A stretch of 64,000 nucleotides of DNA from Thamnidium elegans. Taxonomy: Eukaryota; Mucoromycota; Mucoromycetes; Mucorales; Mucoraceae. Each line of letters starts with the position of its first letter. The stretch's first letter is position 1. Shown here in pieces: positions 48,401-62,971 of the stretch. The notes beneath the pieces were generated by a model. It was not told the DNA's origin. It ran no database searches and saw only the letters and a list, made by a program, of their open reading frames with translations. Location: NCBI GenBank assembly GCA_025201345.1, contig JAIXMG010000022.1, positions 186,001-250,000 on the forward strand, in the 5' to 3' direction. Both the position numbers and the translations under genes were made by a program.

Positions 48401-49990
48401 TAATTCAACACTCATTCAAACTACAGCTTCCACTCAGGTCTTTCTTTGTGGTAGCTCAATTGCACGAAGACTATGTACAGCTAACGCTAAATCAAGTGGT
48501 AACTAAATCTGGTTCGGATCATGAAGTTCAGGAAACAATTGTTATCCAAGAGGAAATAATTCCTATTCCTAATATATATGGCTCATTGTGCTTCAACATG
48601 TGGAGCAATATTACAGAAGATAGCAGCCTAATTCAACTATGTGACACACATAAAGGATATAACAATAACGAATTACTAGATATATTCTCGTTAGAAAATC
48701 AAGCAGAATTTACAAATAATCTTAAAGAGTACATATCTAAAGATGTAAGTAATCTAAAATAGCCTCAGTGATTATCATTCGGTTTATCTAAAATTTTAAT
48801 TTATATTTTGTATAGATCCTTAACAAGAATTTGACCACACAAAAAGCAGACAAAACCACTGTATATCTAAGCAAATCATGTAACTGTAGGGTTTGTTTAA
48901 CTGTAAATGATATTACAGAGATTTCTTTCCGACCAGTTCTACAGGATATCATCTCTCTTGTATTCACTTCCTTGATAAATAAGCAACTCTTTGGAAACTA
49001 TAGAAACATTCAATATGTGTTTCACCTGATATGCTTCAATTATAATCCACAGTTCCAACATATCCTTATGAAAATACTAGATGACGAAGTCGACTATTTT
49101 TTGTATGAACAAAGAATTGACGTAGATCACTATACGATACCAAAATTACCAAATCAGCTGTGGCAGCCTATTCTTCAACAAGAACCATGCTCATATAAAG
49201 GATTTCAAGTGGGTGTTTTACGTCAAGTTTATAGTGAAAACTTCGGTTTCGGTTTTGAAAACTCTTCGGATGATCCTCCTGTTGTACTTAAAAGCAACCG
49301 AGAGGATACGAACACCATTTTAATCGATGACGAAAGAGTATTTCCGTTGTTCAAGAGAGGAGACAAAATAAATGAAAGTCAACTAAATCGAGTGTTTTAT
49401 TTGAGTACGGATCGAGAAGATGACCATAATACACTTTCTCTATGTAGGTGATAATATAAAGAATATTGCTTTTTTAACTTACATATACTTCAATAGTTTT
49501 CTTTAAACTTAAGCCAGCTGTTAGTTTAAGGTTCAGTGAATATATTGGTTTAGAGCATATAACTGAAAAATTCGGAGGGAGTTTATATTTAGATTATATA
49601 AATACCCTCAAGGGAAATCGAGATATACCTTATAGGATCTCTATAGTTTACCACGGCTATTCTTCGTTCCTTTATTTTGGAATTAAAGCGGTTGGAGACG
49701 AGATTGTCACAGACTGTATAACAATACTTGCGGAACCCATGACATTATGTCGATTTTAAAAAAAAAAGATTACTATTGTGTTCATGGTGTACCCACTATA
49801 TTTTACACTTTAATAAAAAAAAATTACAGCTTATAAATGTGTATAGAAGTTGTCATTAAGAACTTTTATACTCGTATATAAAGCATTATACAGAATAGCA
49901 ATATATAAACGATCTTTATGCTTTCATGCAGTTGGTAATTCCACAAACCTGAGATCGAATATAACGAAAGCATTTATAAATGACGCTCCC
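45470..49990. repeat. Inverted segmental duplication, arm 2
   Basis: Reverse-complement partner of 24345-28815. Inner end: CCTTTTGCGATTTCAATAT and CCCTCATTTAG are shared with arm 1 around 28770-28815. Outer end: AGCATTTATAAA.GACGCT at about 49970-49990, after a ~60-nt insert absent from arm 1. Coding and noncoding parts are both similar, with scattered substitutions and small indels throughout. Confidence 0.9.
46154..49759 (+). CDS. Hsp70/HSPA12-like actin-ATPase-fold protein, copy 2
   Basis: Nine exons (46154-46202, 46278-46356, 46416-47124, 47183-47672, 47727-47823, 47875-47937, 48000-48744, 48816-49443, 49497-49759) give 1040 residues, intact. The exon structure is the same as in copy 1 (24524-28141), and most exons have identical length. 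The Hsp70-type core is YVLVVPSEWEEEIREVLIRP with ..SKDDHQDRLLFCSDIES. The phosphate-1 loop reads IFHLGMHKTYL instead of IDLGTT. The intron after exon 3 has a clear CTAAC branch site. The plus copy contains TGA where copy 1 has TGG just after 47124, but this lies inside the intron, so it is harmless and supports the splice model. The exon 8 donor is GTAGGT here and GTAAGT in copy 1. Confidence 0.7.
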
Positions 49991-50516
49991 TCAAGCCATT
50001 TACGAAACCACAATCTCAGGCAACAACAGTAATCTGAAGCTACAATACGTACCTTGGATACACGTTTAGAAAATTAATTAGAAAGTGGAAGTGTAGATTC
50101 GAAAGCAAGACATGAGTCAACGTGCTTTATTCTATTATCAAGAGAGAGGACTCCCTTAATATATATTGTTATTTAGGTATTTCGACGTCCGGAAAATGGG
50201 ATGTATTTTTCCGAGAACCTTAAATTCAATTTTACTTGTAACTTTTTCACGATTTAATATAACGGGAAAATAACGAGAAAGAGAGGGGGAGTTTATATAT
50301 TATTTTTTTGATTTGGGGAATTGACGCGTATTGCCTTTTATACATATAAGAAAAAAAAAAAACGATAAAACTAGTATTTTTTTTTTCAATCGCATCATTG
50401 TAACACGAAGCTGTGCCTGTAAAAGGACCAAACTCAATCGAGATAGGTAAAAAAAAAAAAAAAAAAAAAGTTTTTATTTTAGCAATATAAATGTTTCAAT
50501 GAAAAAAAAAAAAAAA
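49760..50516. other. Intergenic, end of arm 2 and AT-rich DNA
   Basis: The first ~230 bases belong to the duplicated arm; the rest is A-rich intergenic DNA on the 3' side of the RTA1 gene, with no supported ORF. Confidence 0.4.
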
Positions 50517-51422
50517 TTATTTAGTTTCTGTAATATAAGCGGCACCCTTTTCAGTTTGACTTATACTTGACTCTGAGCTAGGTACTTGAGTTCCCTCACT
50601 ATCGATCAATTCGGCCTCGGGTTTAGGCAAGTAGTTACCAATAAAGAAGATGCTATAGACCAAGAAGCTGATGGCAATCAAGAGCGTATCAAACGCATAG
50701 AAAGCCCACTCCAACACCGCAATGGGTCCACCGTACCCGGTAGCGTACTCTGCTACACGATAAATGGATCGAAGATACAACAAGAAGATGGTAACATACA
50801 AGCACCAAATTAAGTTCTTCTTGGCATTAGGACACCCCTCGACATAATAATTATACTGAGGACTACGATGAATATAGATTGTGATACAAGTAAACGACGC
50901 AAAGAAAAACAGCTGCAATGAAAGACCCACCAACGTAATAGCAATACCAACATTATTTAACGAGATTGTACTTTGCATACCTCCACCCGCTCCTTGCAAC
51001 ACGAATGAAAAGATATCACTTGAAAAGAAGAACCAAGTAACGAATTTGGTGCGAAGGTAGAACTTGTCCGTTTGTACGTTTGATAATCGAATGATTTCAC
51101 CCACTGCTTTGTAATTGACAAGAGCTAATGCGTTGGGAGCTAGTAACAAGAACAAGGTCATACCGACGTATCGGCCTAAATCTGTGAAATCTGCGCAGGC
51201 AACACGCACTGCGTAACCAATGGTCTCCATTAACGCAGTAAACGCCAAGATGTACAGAAATTTAGAGCTTTTGGATCGATATACTCTGGCAGTTAAGAAT
51301 AGCGTAAATAAAGCGTAAATGACGAGACTCGTATAGGCAAGTGGTTTGTTGGGTCTGTAATGGAAGAGAAACATGGTTTTATCCACACCATCAGACTTCA
51401 TAAAATCTTCTTCTGCTCCCAT
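50517..51422 (-). CDS. RTA1-family membrane protein (lipid-translocating exporter type)
   Basis: Intronless, 301 residues. Seven hydrophobic helices are visible in order, starting with YTSLVIYALFTLFLTARVYR. Family marks are LMETIGYAVR, LLLAPNALALVNYKAVGEII, SSDIFSFVLQGAGGGM (the SD..S..LQ..GGG signature), RSIYRVAEYATGYGGPI and the C-terminal DTLLIAISFLVYSIF. The Rta1/Rsb1 family includes proteins implicated in sphingoid-base release and resistance to aminocholesterol; the direct substrate is not settled. The C-tail is Ser/Glu-rich and cytosolic. The glycine trio and RxxYR-like helix are intact, so it should be functional. Confidence 0.92.
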   Translation of the reverse strand: MGAEEDFMKSDGVDKTMFLFHYRPNKPLAYTSLVIYALFTLFLTARVYRSKSSKFLYILAFTALMETIGYAVRVACADFTDLGRYVGMTLFLLLAPNALALVNYKAVGEIIRLSNVQTDKFYLRTKFVTWFFFSSDIFSFVLQGAGGGMQSTISLNNVGIAITLVGLSLQLFFFASFTCITIYIHRSPQYNYYVEGCPNAKKNLIWCLYVTIFLLYLRSIYRVAEYATGYGGPIAVLEWAFYAFDTLLIAISFLVYSIFFIGNYLPKPEAELIDSEGTQVPSSESSISQTEKGAAYITETK

Positions 51423-52279
51423 TTGGCTATATATATATATATTTAGAAAGAGTGTAATTGCGCGGAGAAAAAAGAGAAAAAACTGTCTTCAGTTTTAAAA
51501 TGTTTATATATAACAATGAGTAGGGTCGTACACACTGTATCTGTACTACCCTAACCGGCGAACTTCAGATTGCTTCTTTTTTTTTTTTTACAAAGTGAAT
51601 CGAGCTAGATATTAATACATAATATCGAATTAAGTTCTCGAAATAGGTTTAAATGGATTACATCTGTGCTATCTATAAGATATAAACCCATTGAGTGAAA
51701 AGTACACTTCAAACGTTAGAAAAAGTATCAAAAAAAAAGGAGCCCGAATTTGACCGAATTTGCCGTGAAATAACGATTATGGATAGGCCCATCGTACTTT
51801 AGAGATGAGTTTTTTTTCTAATCAAATGATAATAAACAAATATCGTTCCCCGTATATTTTTTAAATCATCTGTTTATTCGTTATCTCCCCCCCTCCCCCC
51901 AAAAAACACTTTTTTTTTCTTTCAAAAGACGGTTAAATGGTAATTATAGAGCGTAACCTTAAGTAAACAATTTTTTTTTTCAGTATAATTTGTAAATAAA
52001 TGTTTACTTTTTTTTGCACAGAAAAAGAGCGGTTTCCCTTCTATTTGAAAGAGTCCAATCACAACGTCAAATATGCACGTGTTGGGTGCACCTATTTTTA
52101 TTTTATTAAAAAAAAAATCAATTTTTTTATTCGATCATTTTATCTACCAAAACGAGTACTGGATCCCCATTGCTCTCACAAGATGCAGCAAGTGCCGAAA
52201 TAAAAAGGTGACTGTTTTAATAAATTAAAGCAAAAAAAAACCAACTTTTTTTTTTTCTTCTTTTTTAACTTTATTCACC
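51423..52279. other. Divergent promoter region, RTA1 and CWC27
   Basis: About 0.85 kb between divergent genes. It includes a TA run (51427-51441), poly-T tracts and C-rich patches near 51885-51900. The frame at 52000-52203 is not supported. Confidence 0.4.
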
Positions 52280-54095
52280 ATGTCAAACATCTATGCTTTA
52301 GAACCTCACACAAAGTAAGACTCTCCCTCCAGCTTACTCATAAAAAAAAAAGAAACTAACAAATAATACAGCGGTAAAGTAATTTTACATACAACTTCAG
52401 GAGATATCGAAATCGAGTTATGGGGAAAAGAAGCCCCTAGAGCAACACGTAACTTTATCCAACTTTGTTTAGAAGGGTATTACGACAACACCATCTTTCA
52501 TCGTGTTGTACCTGATTTTCTCGTACAAGGTGGTGACCCAACCGGAACCGGTCAAGGTAAAGAAAAAAAAATCCACACAAACATACCCTTTTTTTTTTTT
52601 ACTTACACAACATAATATAGGTGGAGAATCCATTTACGACCAGGGATTTCCCGACGAATTCCATTCGCGATTACGGTTCAATCGACGAGGCCTTGTGGGA
52701 CTCGCCAACACCGGCCAAGACGACAACGGCTCGCAATTCTTCATCACTTTAGATCGCGCTGATGATCTAACCAAGAAACACACACTGTTTGGCCGAGTTG
52801 CCGGCGACACCTTATTTAACGTCATGAAGATGACCGAGTTAGAATTAGATGAGAACGAAAGACCGTTGTACCCACCTCGTATCAAGACCGCAGAGGTTGT
52901 GCTGAACCCGTTTGACGATATCATTCCTCGTATTACTGCTGAAGAGAAACGAGTAGCCAAGTTGATGGATCAGAAGAAACTGGAGGCTGAACAGTTAAAA
53001 CAAAAGAGAAAAGGCGCAAAAAAGTAAGAACAAAAAACATCGCAAGTGATTAAAAACAAAAGTTCCAATTTTTTTTTTTTTTTTTTTTAGACGTTTGAAT
53101 TTGTTATCGTTCGGTGAGGAAGCAGAGGAATTCGAACCACCTACTTCAGAAAAGAAAAAGATGAAGAGTACCTATGATTTTATGGAAAACGCAGTACCTC
53201 CTCCAAAGGAACTAATTGAAGAGTTGAAACACGTCGATCAAAAGCAAGAAACGAAGGTTGAAAACGTTATTTCAATTCAAGAGAAATTAAAGGAGAAAGT
53301 AAGAGCTGCTGAAGAAAGAAGAAAGCAGGCAAAAGAAGAGGAAGCAAAGGTAAGAGAAGAGGAGGCAAAGGCAAAACCAATCGAGACACCTGCAGAACAA
53401 CGATTAAACACAATTGAAAAGTTAAAGCAAGATATTCGAGACATCTCTAAAATAACCGAAGACCCTGTTGTCGAAAAGAAAGAAAAGAAGAAATCACTTG
53501 TTGAATTAGAGCGCGAAAAGTACATGTCCAACAAAAACAAAAAGAAGAAAAAATCCAATGAAAAAGTAGATGATAGTGATGTAAGTTTTAATATGTATAA
53601 CCTCTCCTCCCCTCCCCAACTCATTCTTTTTTTTTTTTGTAAAATTAGGCCTTTGAGAAGTTAATGGCATTCACAAGCAAACTCTCAAAAGCAAAACCCG
53701 AATCTAACAGTTCCGAAAAGAAGGAGGCAAAGATTTGTAAATTACACGATATCCCCAACTGTGAATCCTGCTTTGACGTTACGGATATCGAAGTTGACGA
53801 TACAGACGACGGTTGGATCTCGCATAAACTTGTATTTGATAAAGACTTGAAAGGAAAAGATTTAATGCAAAGAAGAGAGACTGTAGATGACTATGTTGTA
53901 ATTGATCCTAGAGACAGAGAGGCTAAAGCCAAACAAGAAGAGTTTGAAAAGAAACGACACTTGAAGAGTAAAGTTGGACATGCCTTTAGAAGAGAAGATG
54001 ATAGAAAGCATCATGATAATAAGAGACGTGATGATCGTCGTGATGATTATAGCGATAGTAAAAGATCTAGACACTATGACGATAAAAGAAGATAA
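52280..54095 (+). CDS. CWC27: Spliceosome-associated cyclophilin CWC27
   Basis: Five exons (52280-52314, 52372-52556, 52621-53023, 53091-53580, 53649-54095) give 519 residues. The cyclophilin domain occupies about residues 1-175: IELWGKEAPRATRNFIQLC, FHRVVPDFLVQGGDPTGTG, then GLVGLANTGQDDNGSQFFIT. At the position of the cyclophilin A active-site Trp this protein has Asp (RADDLTKKHTLFG), consistent with a weak or inactive isomerase as in this branch. A charged coiled-coil linker follows (KEEEAKVREEEAKAK), then the C-terminal SKLSKAKPES and DDDGWISH-like (DTDDGWISHKLVFDKD) blocks that dock on the activated spliceosome, and a basic RD-rich tail. The partner in metazoa and yeast is CWC22/eIF4AIII. 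Confidence 0.93.
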
Positions 54096-54159
54096 ATTGT
54101 ACAATAAATAAATAAAAAATGGCCCTTTCTTTTTATTTATTTTATTTTGAAATCTAAAG

Positions 54160-54195
<36 letters not shown>

Positions 54196-54304
54196 GAAAA
54201 AAAAAAAAAAAAAAAAAGGGCTGAAAAAGGTATATAAACATTTAGTCAGTGAAAAAAGAACTGATTTTACATTATTAATTTGTTGATTTTTTTTTATGTT
54301 ATAT
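54096..54304. repeat. Poly-A tract between convergent genes
   Basis: Two long A-runs (about 54163-54194 and 54198-54217) separated by a CG step, located just beyond the CWC27 stop and before the BAG6-like stop on the other strand. Confidence 0.6.
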
Positions 54305-56133
54305 TCAGTCTTTTTTATCTTTTCCTTTTTCGTTTTTTACTCTCTTTTTCAAATCACTAGATTCACTTTCTGTTGAGTCCACTTTACGCTTCTTGTCATT
54401 TTCCGTACTACCACCGCTACTACTGCTGCTACTACTGGTATTATTCGAAAGAGTAGATTTAGGTTTAGGTGTACTCGTGGTATCTGTATTTGTATTTCTT
54501 GTATCTACAGTGGGAGCAGGTGTTCTAATCGCCTCTGTATTTCCACGAGGAAACAAAAAGGACGGCAACGTGGCAGGTGGTCGTGAAGTAGGTGAAGCCG
54601 CATTATTATTACTGTTCCGTCTCGAATCGATATCAGCACTAGCCAACACAGACCCCAAAAAATGATTGATTAAGCTCATTCCTTGTACGATACGTGACAT
54701 ATTCAACACACGTCTATTGGTATTTCTCTCTTCTTCAACCGACTGATCCTCTTGTCTTAAACTTTGTGCTACTTGTCGCATACGAGGTGCTGCTTCTGTC
54801 ATCAAATCTGCCAATTCATTTAAAACCATACCGATCTGAGCTGATTGATTGTTACCGCTGGTACGTAATCGGTTTCGAATCTCTTGTAATTGTTCTGGTG
54901 TTGAATTGGGTGCAAAAGAAAAAGTGCTCAAATCTAATAGTGAACAGATTAAATATTTTCGTGTCTATCTGTATATATATATATATATATATTTACCCCC
55001 AGTATTTGAAGCATCTTCCAACATGGTCCGAACATTTCTCATCGATCCTAATGTTCTTGCTAATCTAACTTCTACACTTGGCTATAGTTTACATATTAAT
55101 ATTCGCTTTTTTCTTCTCTATCTTTTCCCTTCCTCTTTCTCTTGCTTATAAATGTAAATAAAAAAAACCCCCAAGTTAATTACCGGAAACGGAAGACCAG
55201 ATGCTACTCTATCAGCAAGTGGGGTAGACGCAAGAGGAGAAGCAAACTCAGACGAACTATTTCTACCAAAACTAAATGCAAAGGGAGACCTAGGTAATAC
55301 ACCAGGACTTGTAGATGATGTTGTAGTGGTTCTTGTAGTCTAATTTTTTTTTTTTAAAAAAAAAATTAGAATTTATATATCACTCCTTAAAATACAAGTC
55401 TTACTTGGCTATCTGTTCTAGGTCGATTAGAATTATTTGCTGAAAGACCATTTAATACTGAAGATAATAACTACAACAACAACAAAAAAAAGTTAAATAA
55501 AAAGCGAATGATTTTTTTAATTGATAGTGTTACCGATTGATTATCTCCAATATCGCTTAAATTAGAGTCCAGTGTAATAAAAGCGTACCCTTCCATCATT
55601 GGGAATCTACTTGATATAGAAGGAAATGGACGTGATCTACTGTTCGGTGTTGCCCTACTAAATCCATGACGAGTATTGACTCCAGGATTAGGGTCATCTA
55701 TTATTTGTTATTTTTTTTTTTAGTTATTTTTTTTTTCTTTTGATATATTTATAGTAATATACCATTAAGTGGGTTATGTGGTGCATCAACAGGTCGAATA
55801 ACAAGATGAATAACTTTTCCGTTATCCAAATTAGCTAGATGAGAAAAAAAAAATAAGTATTACACAATTTATTTATTTTTTAAGGATATATTGGGTACCA
55901 TAATCAGTCAAATGTTTATCATCTTTCAACACACGGCCTTGAAAGATTAAACGTTGTCTGTTTGAATCAACATCAAAAGCAACTTGAATTTCGTGTTTGA
56001 GTTCCAAAACTGAGGCATTTCGAGGGAGTGTTACAGACGTTGTTCTTTGCTCTAACGACTTAATCTGTAACGCTATTTGTTCAATAGTATCAGGTCTAGG
56101 AGTATCTGGACGCATATCTGTAGTTTCCGTCAT
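54305..56133 (-). CDS. Ubiquitin-like domain protein of BAG6/Scythe type
   Basis: Seven exons on minus (56133-55899, 55834-55763, 55697-55534, 55470-55405, 55339-55184, 55081-54997, 54933-54305) give 468 residues. Residues about 15-95 form a ubiquitin-like fold: IALQIKSLEQRTTSVTLPRN, LELKHEIQVAF, QRLIFQGRVLKDDKHLTDY and GKVIHLVIRP, the UBL strand order ending with the IHLV strand. A Ser/Pro-rich middle follows, then helices (VRLARTLGSMRNVRTMLEDA; IGMVLNELADLMTEAAPRM) and a basic C-tail with a nuclear-signal-like KKRKVDSTE. This architecture resembles BAG6/Scythe-type chaperones for tail-anchored or mislocalised proteins; fungal BAG6 is poorly studied, so the assignment is inference. Confidence 0.7.
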
Positions 56134-57065
56134 GCTTTTTTTTTTTTTGTGTATGTGAAGAAAGAGAGAGAAAGAGAGAGAGAGAAAAAAGAATAAAAAA
56201 AAAATATAGCACTTTTTTCTCGAGCAAGAAAACGTCACGCATTAAGATAGGGGGGGTGGAGGGACTAAAAGTCGGAAGGGAAATAAGACCTCTTTTTTTT
56301 TTTTTTTAATGCTTCATCTCTCCTCCCTTTTTTTTTCGCCGGAGTGTTTCTGCTTTGTATTCTAATTTATACCAGAGTCTGCATTTTTTATCGCTTAAAA
56401 AAAAAAATCAAAATTATACTCCAGGGAGATTTTTTTTTTGTAGAAGCTCCCTTAACTCCAATAAGATATTCTCACAGGGAAAAAAAAAGTACTCACCTAG
56501 TTGGTAAAGCGCGTTGTTTCAACTATGCTTCAAATTGCAGCACTTTGCCTCTCTCCCCTATTCTGGGAGGATTTTTCCCATAGTTTTTTTTCGTATATGT
56601 TTTTCTCCTGCATTGAGGTTTTCTTTTTGTGCGACCTTATATATAAAAGAAACAGAGTGTGTGTGCTGCATAAATCGGAAGATTATTTTTTAACTGAAAC
56701 GTTAGTAAAAAAAAAAAACCGGGCTGCTTTCAAAGGTTGTTTCTATAGCAAATTTATTTCTAAAAAAAAAAAACTTGACAGGTTTTAACATGACGAAAAA
56801 AAAAAAAGTTTATTAGAAAGAAAAAAAAAAAAATTTATTAGAATGAGAGAGAGAGAGGGTTTATTAGTATAGAAAAGAAAAAAAAAAGAAAAAAAAAAAA
56901 AAAAGAGTATAGTATATGATAATTTAGGGGGAAGTGGGGGAGTAAAGTTATTTTTTTTTTTTTTTTGTAAGTGAGTGTAAAATATGAGAAATGATAGTAT
57001 AAATTAAAGGAAAGGGTATTTTTTTAAATTTTTAAATTTTTTTTTTTTTTGAATTGTAGCATACT
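56134..57065. other. Intergenic low-complexity stretch
   Basis: A purine-rich GAGAGA stretch (about 56160-56185) upstream of the BAG6-like ATG, then A-, T- and GA-rich tracts (56800-57050). Frames at 56344 and 56501 are not supported. A tRNA-like motif near 56497 was examined and rejected. Confidence 0.4.
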
Positions 57066-59438
57066 TTATAAAAGGAGTGAAAAGAATCGACGAGTTTTAC
57101 TTTGATGACTTGATTTATTTGAAGCAGGAACTTTAGGAACCGATTCACGGTCCATATTAAACGAGAGTCGAAGGTCAGGCAGAGTCGAGAACTCAAGGTC
57201 ATTAAAGGTATCGGGTATAGAAGGAGACACGACCAGCGTGTTGTTTGAGAGTTGTTGTTGAACAGGTTGTTGATGGTCTTCGGACGCACTTGTATTACGT
57301 CTTTTAGCGTACCTAGCATGTTCTTCATCCTTGACAGTGGCTTCTGCTTTATTCACCACCGTAGTATCCAAGCAAAAGCTATCTACATTGGACAACATAC
57401 TGATGCTTCCTCTTTTCCGAGCCGGTTGAAACAACAACGGTTCATCATAGAACCCATCTTCACGATACGACTGTCTTGAATAAGTTCTATCCTCTTCGTA
57501 TCCCAAATAGTCTTGATCTGTAAACGAATACCCATCAAAAATATCTTGTACTTGAGAAAAATCAATTTGTGAAGAAATCGGTGTTAATTGAGGTGTCATG
57601 GCTAAGAAATCTGGATCAAAGTTGGTGAAATCAAGTTCTTGCGTTGGGTCTGTGTTGACAGGAGGTAAATAAGGAGGCTGCAGTTTTCGAGATCTGATAT
57701 CATCCCATGAGATATCCGCAAAATACACGTGATCCTTGATATCATCTATACTATGCGCACCTAATCTGGTACGTGGATCTCGATCGAGTATATCTGATAA
57801 AAACTCGGCTGTTTCGTAATCGAATATATCTGCCGGGAACTCCAACGGGTCTTCCAGTACGCGTCTGTACATGTCCGCATGATTGTCTGCCCAAAACGGT
57901 GTAATACCCGCCAACATCTCGTACAGGATCGTGCCAAAACTCCAATGATCAATACCAAACGAATAGGATTCACCCAACAGAACTTCAGGAGCCAAGTACT
58001 CTGCAGTACCGCAAAATGTCTGCGTTGAGAAATTGTCACTGGCATCTAACCATTTACTTAGTCCAAAATCGGTCAAGATGATATGACCATCACCTGTCAA
58101 TAAAATATTCTCGGGCTTCAAGTCTCGGTACAGGATACCTAATCGATGCAATTCACTGATACCATCCATTATTTCTGCTGCATAGAACAACGCACATTCT
58201 TTGGGGAAGCAGTAGAGCTTAGCCATATGCGTGGCAAGATCTCCACCGCAGTAATAATTTGTTAAGAGGTAAAGACGATGTTCATCTTGAAAAGAAGTAT
58301 GAAGTTTGGCGAGGTAAGGATGATCCAATTCAGAGAGTTTAGTGAGGATGTTACGTTCGTCCAATGTATGCGTAATCTCTCGTTGTTCAATCACATGTTC
58401 TTTTACAATTGATTTTAAAGCGTATAACTCCTTGGTTGTTCGAGATCTCACCAAGAGTACCTTATCAACAATAACAAAAAAAAAAGGAGGGGGGAGTATT
58501 ATTATTAGGAGTATAATAAAATGTTATTATTTGTAATATACCTTGCCCATACATCCTTTTCCTAAAACTTTAATCATTTCTAAATGATCAAGAGGAAACT
58601 GATACGCAACTGGTTCATGATGTTCTTTTTTAATCAAATCAATTAAATCTTCTTCACTTTCTTCAGACTGGTTATTGGAATAAACGCTAGTAGGTCTTGA
58701 AATAACTTGATGACTTGATAAATGACTGGAGTGTATGGAGAGATGACTGGATTGTCTCGAAATTTGACTAATGGCTCTTGAAAGATGACGGTTAGAAATA
58801 GGTAAACTCACAACGGAAACGTCTGGACTGGGTACCCAGACTTTCCCTATACTACTATCATTGGACGTAGGACGTAATGAATCATATGATGGTGAAGGTG
58901 AGGGATAGACTTTATTATCATGTGTCTGGGTATCCCCCTCTCGTTGTGGCGAAAAGAAATCACGTAAAAGACTAGAGTCCTTTAAAACAATATCGATCGA
59001 ACAGCGATAAAGGTATTTTTCGACCTTTTCTGCATTGCTTTTCGTTTGCATGTGGAAAAAGTTTCGGATACTCTTTCTTTTTTCTAACTTTGATAGTGAT
59101 TCTGTCAATGTTGGAAATGGAATTTTGATCTTTTGGTAGTGTGTTTTAACCTATTTTATATATTAGTTTAATACATGTCTTTATTAAAAAAGGATACTTT
59201 ACCAGGTGGTTAAAACTAAGAAGATCAGGAATGTACCTAATCACATAGAGTGTATACTGACTAGTCTTTACAGTAATATTGAACTCCTATTTAAAAAAAA
59301 AAAAATCAATCATTTTGAAGTTTTTTTTTTTTGGTTTTTGGTTTTTTTTTTTACAGGCACAGTTTTCCATGACTCGTCGTTAGAATCTTTTACAACGATT
59401 GGGCATTCGGTCACTTTAATATCGTATATAGTATCCAT
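57066..59438 (-). CDS. PX-domain AGC-family serine/threonine kinase (SGK3-like)
   Basis: Four exons on minus (59438-59355, 59286-59203, 59150-58542, 58460-57066) give 723 residues. The N-terminal PX domain (about 5-120) shows EFNITVKTSQYTLYVIRYIP, IKIPFPTL and ..KVEKYLYRC.. followed by LRDFFSP. A Ser-rich linker precedes the kinase: glycine loop VLGKGCMGKV, YALKSI (Lys), LYRDLKPENILL, DFGLSK, TFCGTAEYLAPE. After the catalytic core comes the AGC C-tail with a hydrophobic motif FDGYSF. PX plus AGC is the plan of SGK3/CISK, which binds endosomal PI3P. Met replaces the usual Phe in the glycine loop. Expected sites: endosome or plasma membrane, activated by a PDK1-type kinase at the activation-loop Thr (FCGTAEY region). 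Confidence 0.9.
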
Positions 59439-60339
59439 AGTAATGAAAAAAAAAACGTGTTGTGGTTGAATCTCCGAAGTAAAAAGAAAAAAAACCCTTT
59501 TTATGCGATTAATAAGGTAAGGAAAATTGATTTTTTTTTTTTTTTTTTTTTTTTGGTGGGGCTACTACTGCTTTGAAGTTAATAATAATAAATAAAAATG
59601 TTTTTGTTTGTATACTTACTTTCAATATATATATATATAAAATTACTAGTTATACACATATAAAATTAGTACTTTTTTAAGCTCTTTTCGTTGTTCTTTT
59701 CGTTATAGTACCTGAACCAAAGTGGAGAAAAGATATATTATAAAGAAGAAAAGAAGAAAAAACGAGCTTTAAAAAAAAGAGAGAGAGAGAAAAGAGAGAG
59801 AGAGAAAAAAGGGGAAGAAAGAAGAAAAAAAAGATATTATTCGGAATGATAAATAAATTCTTTTTGCACCACATGCACTTTTCTTTTTAAGAAAAAAAAA
59901 GCAAATAGTTTTTTTTTTTTTGATTGTTGTATCTTCTCTTTTTCGAAAATATGTACATGACATGACATTAAATCTATTTTTATTTTCATTCTGTAACGAA
60001 ACCCTTTATTTCTTCTTCTTTGCACTATTCTCTTTTTTAAAAAGAAGAGCACAATACTCTTTTTATATAAAAAAAAAAAGCCATAACAAAAAAAAAAAGA
60101 GTTACACTAATTTAATTTATTACAATTTATCACAAAAAAAAATCCAGCAACAGTCTGTAATCTTTCTCCATTTTGAATCACATGGATTTGTTTACAAACC
60201 AACCTTATTCTGACATGTACCATTATGACTTCCCTTTACACATGTCACTCTATTCCTTTTCTCTCTCTCTCTCTCGCTTAAAAAACAAGAAAATTACAAT
60301 GTCCGGTCCCCTCAATTTCAAAAAAGGGGAGTGACGTTG

Positions 60340-60373
<34 letters not shown>

Positions 60374-60437
60374 ATTTTTACATATTTATTTTTTTTATTT
60401 TTATTTTATCACAAAAAAAAGACCAACAATAATATAA
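59439..60437. other. Divergent intergenic region, poly-T rich
   Basis: About 1 kb between the kinase and CDC5, with several T-runs, a GA-repeat (about 59780-59805) and a run of about 29 T (60341-60370) 70 bases upstream of the CDC5 ATG. No ORF supported. Confidence 0.4.

Positions 60438-62971
<2,534 letters not shown>

Noticed and set aside
56497..56570. tRNA-like stretch (CTAGTTGGTAAAGC resembles a D-arm)
   Set aside because: No matching acceptor stem, and the anticodon and T-arm positions do not pair.
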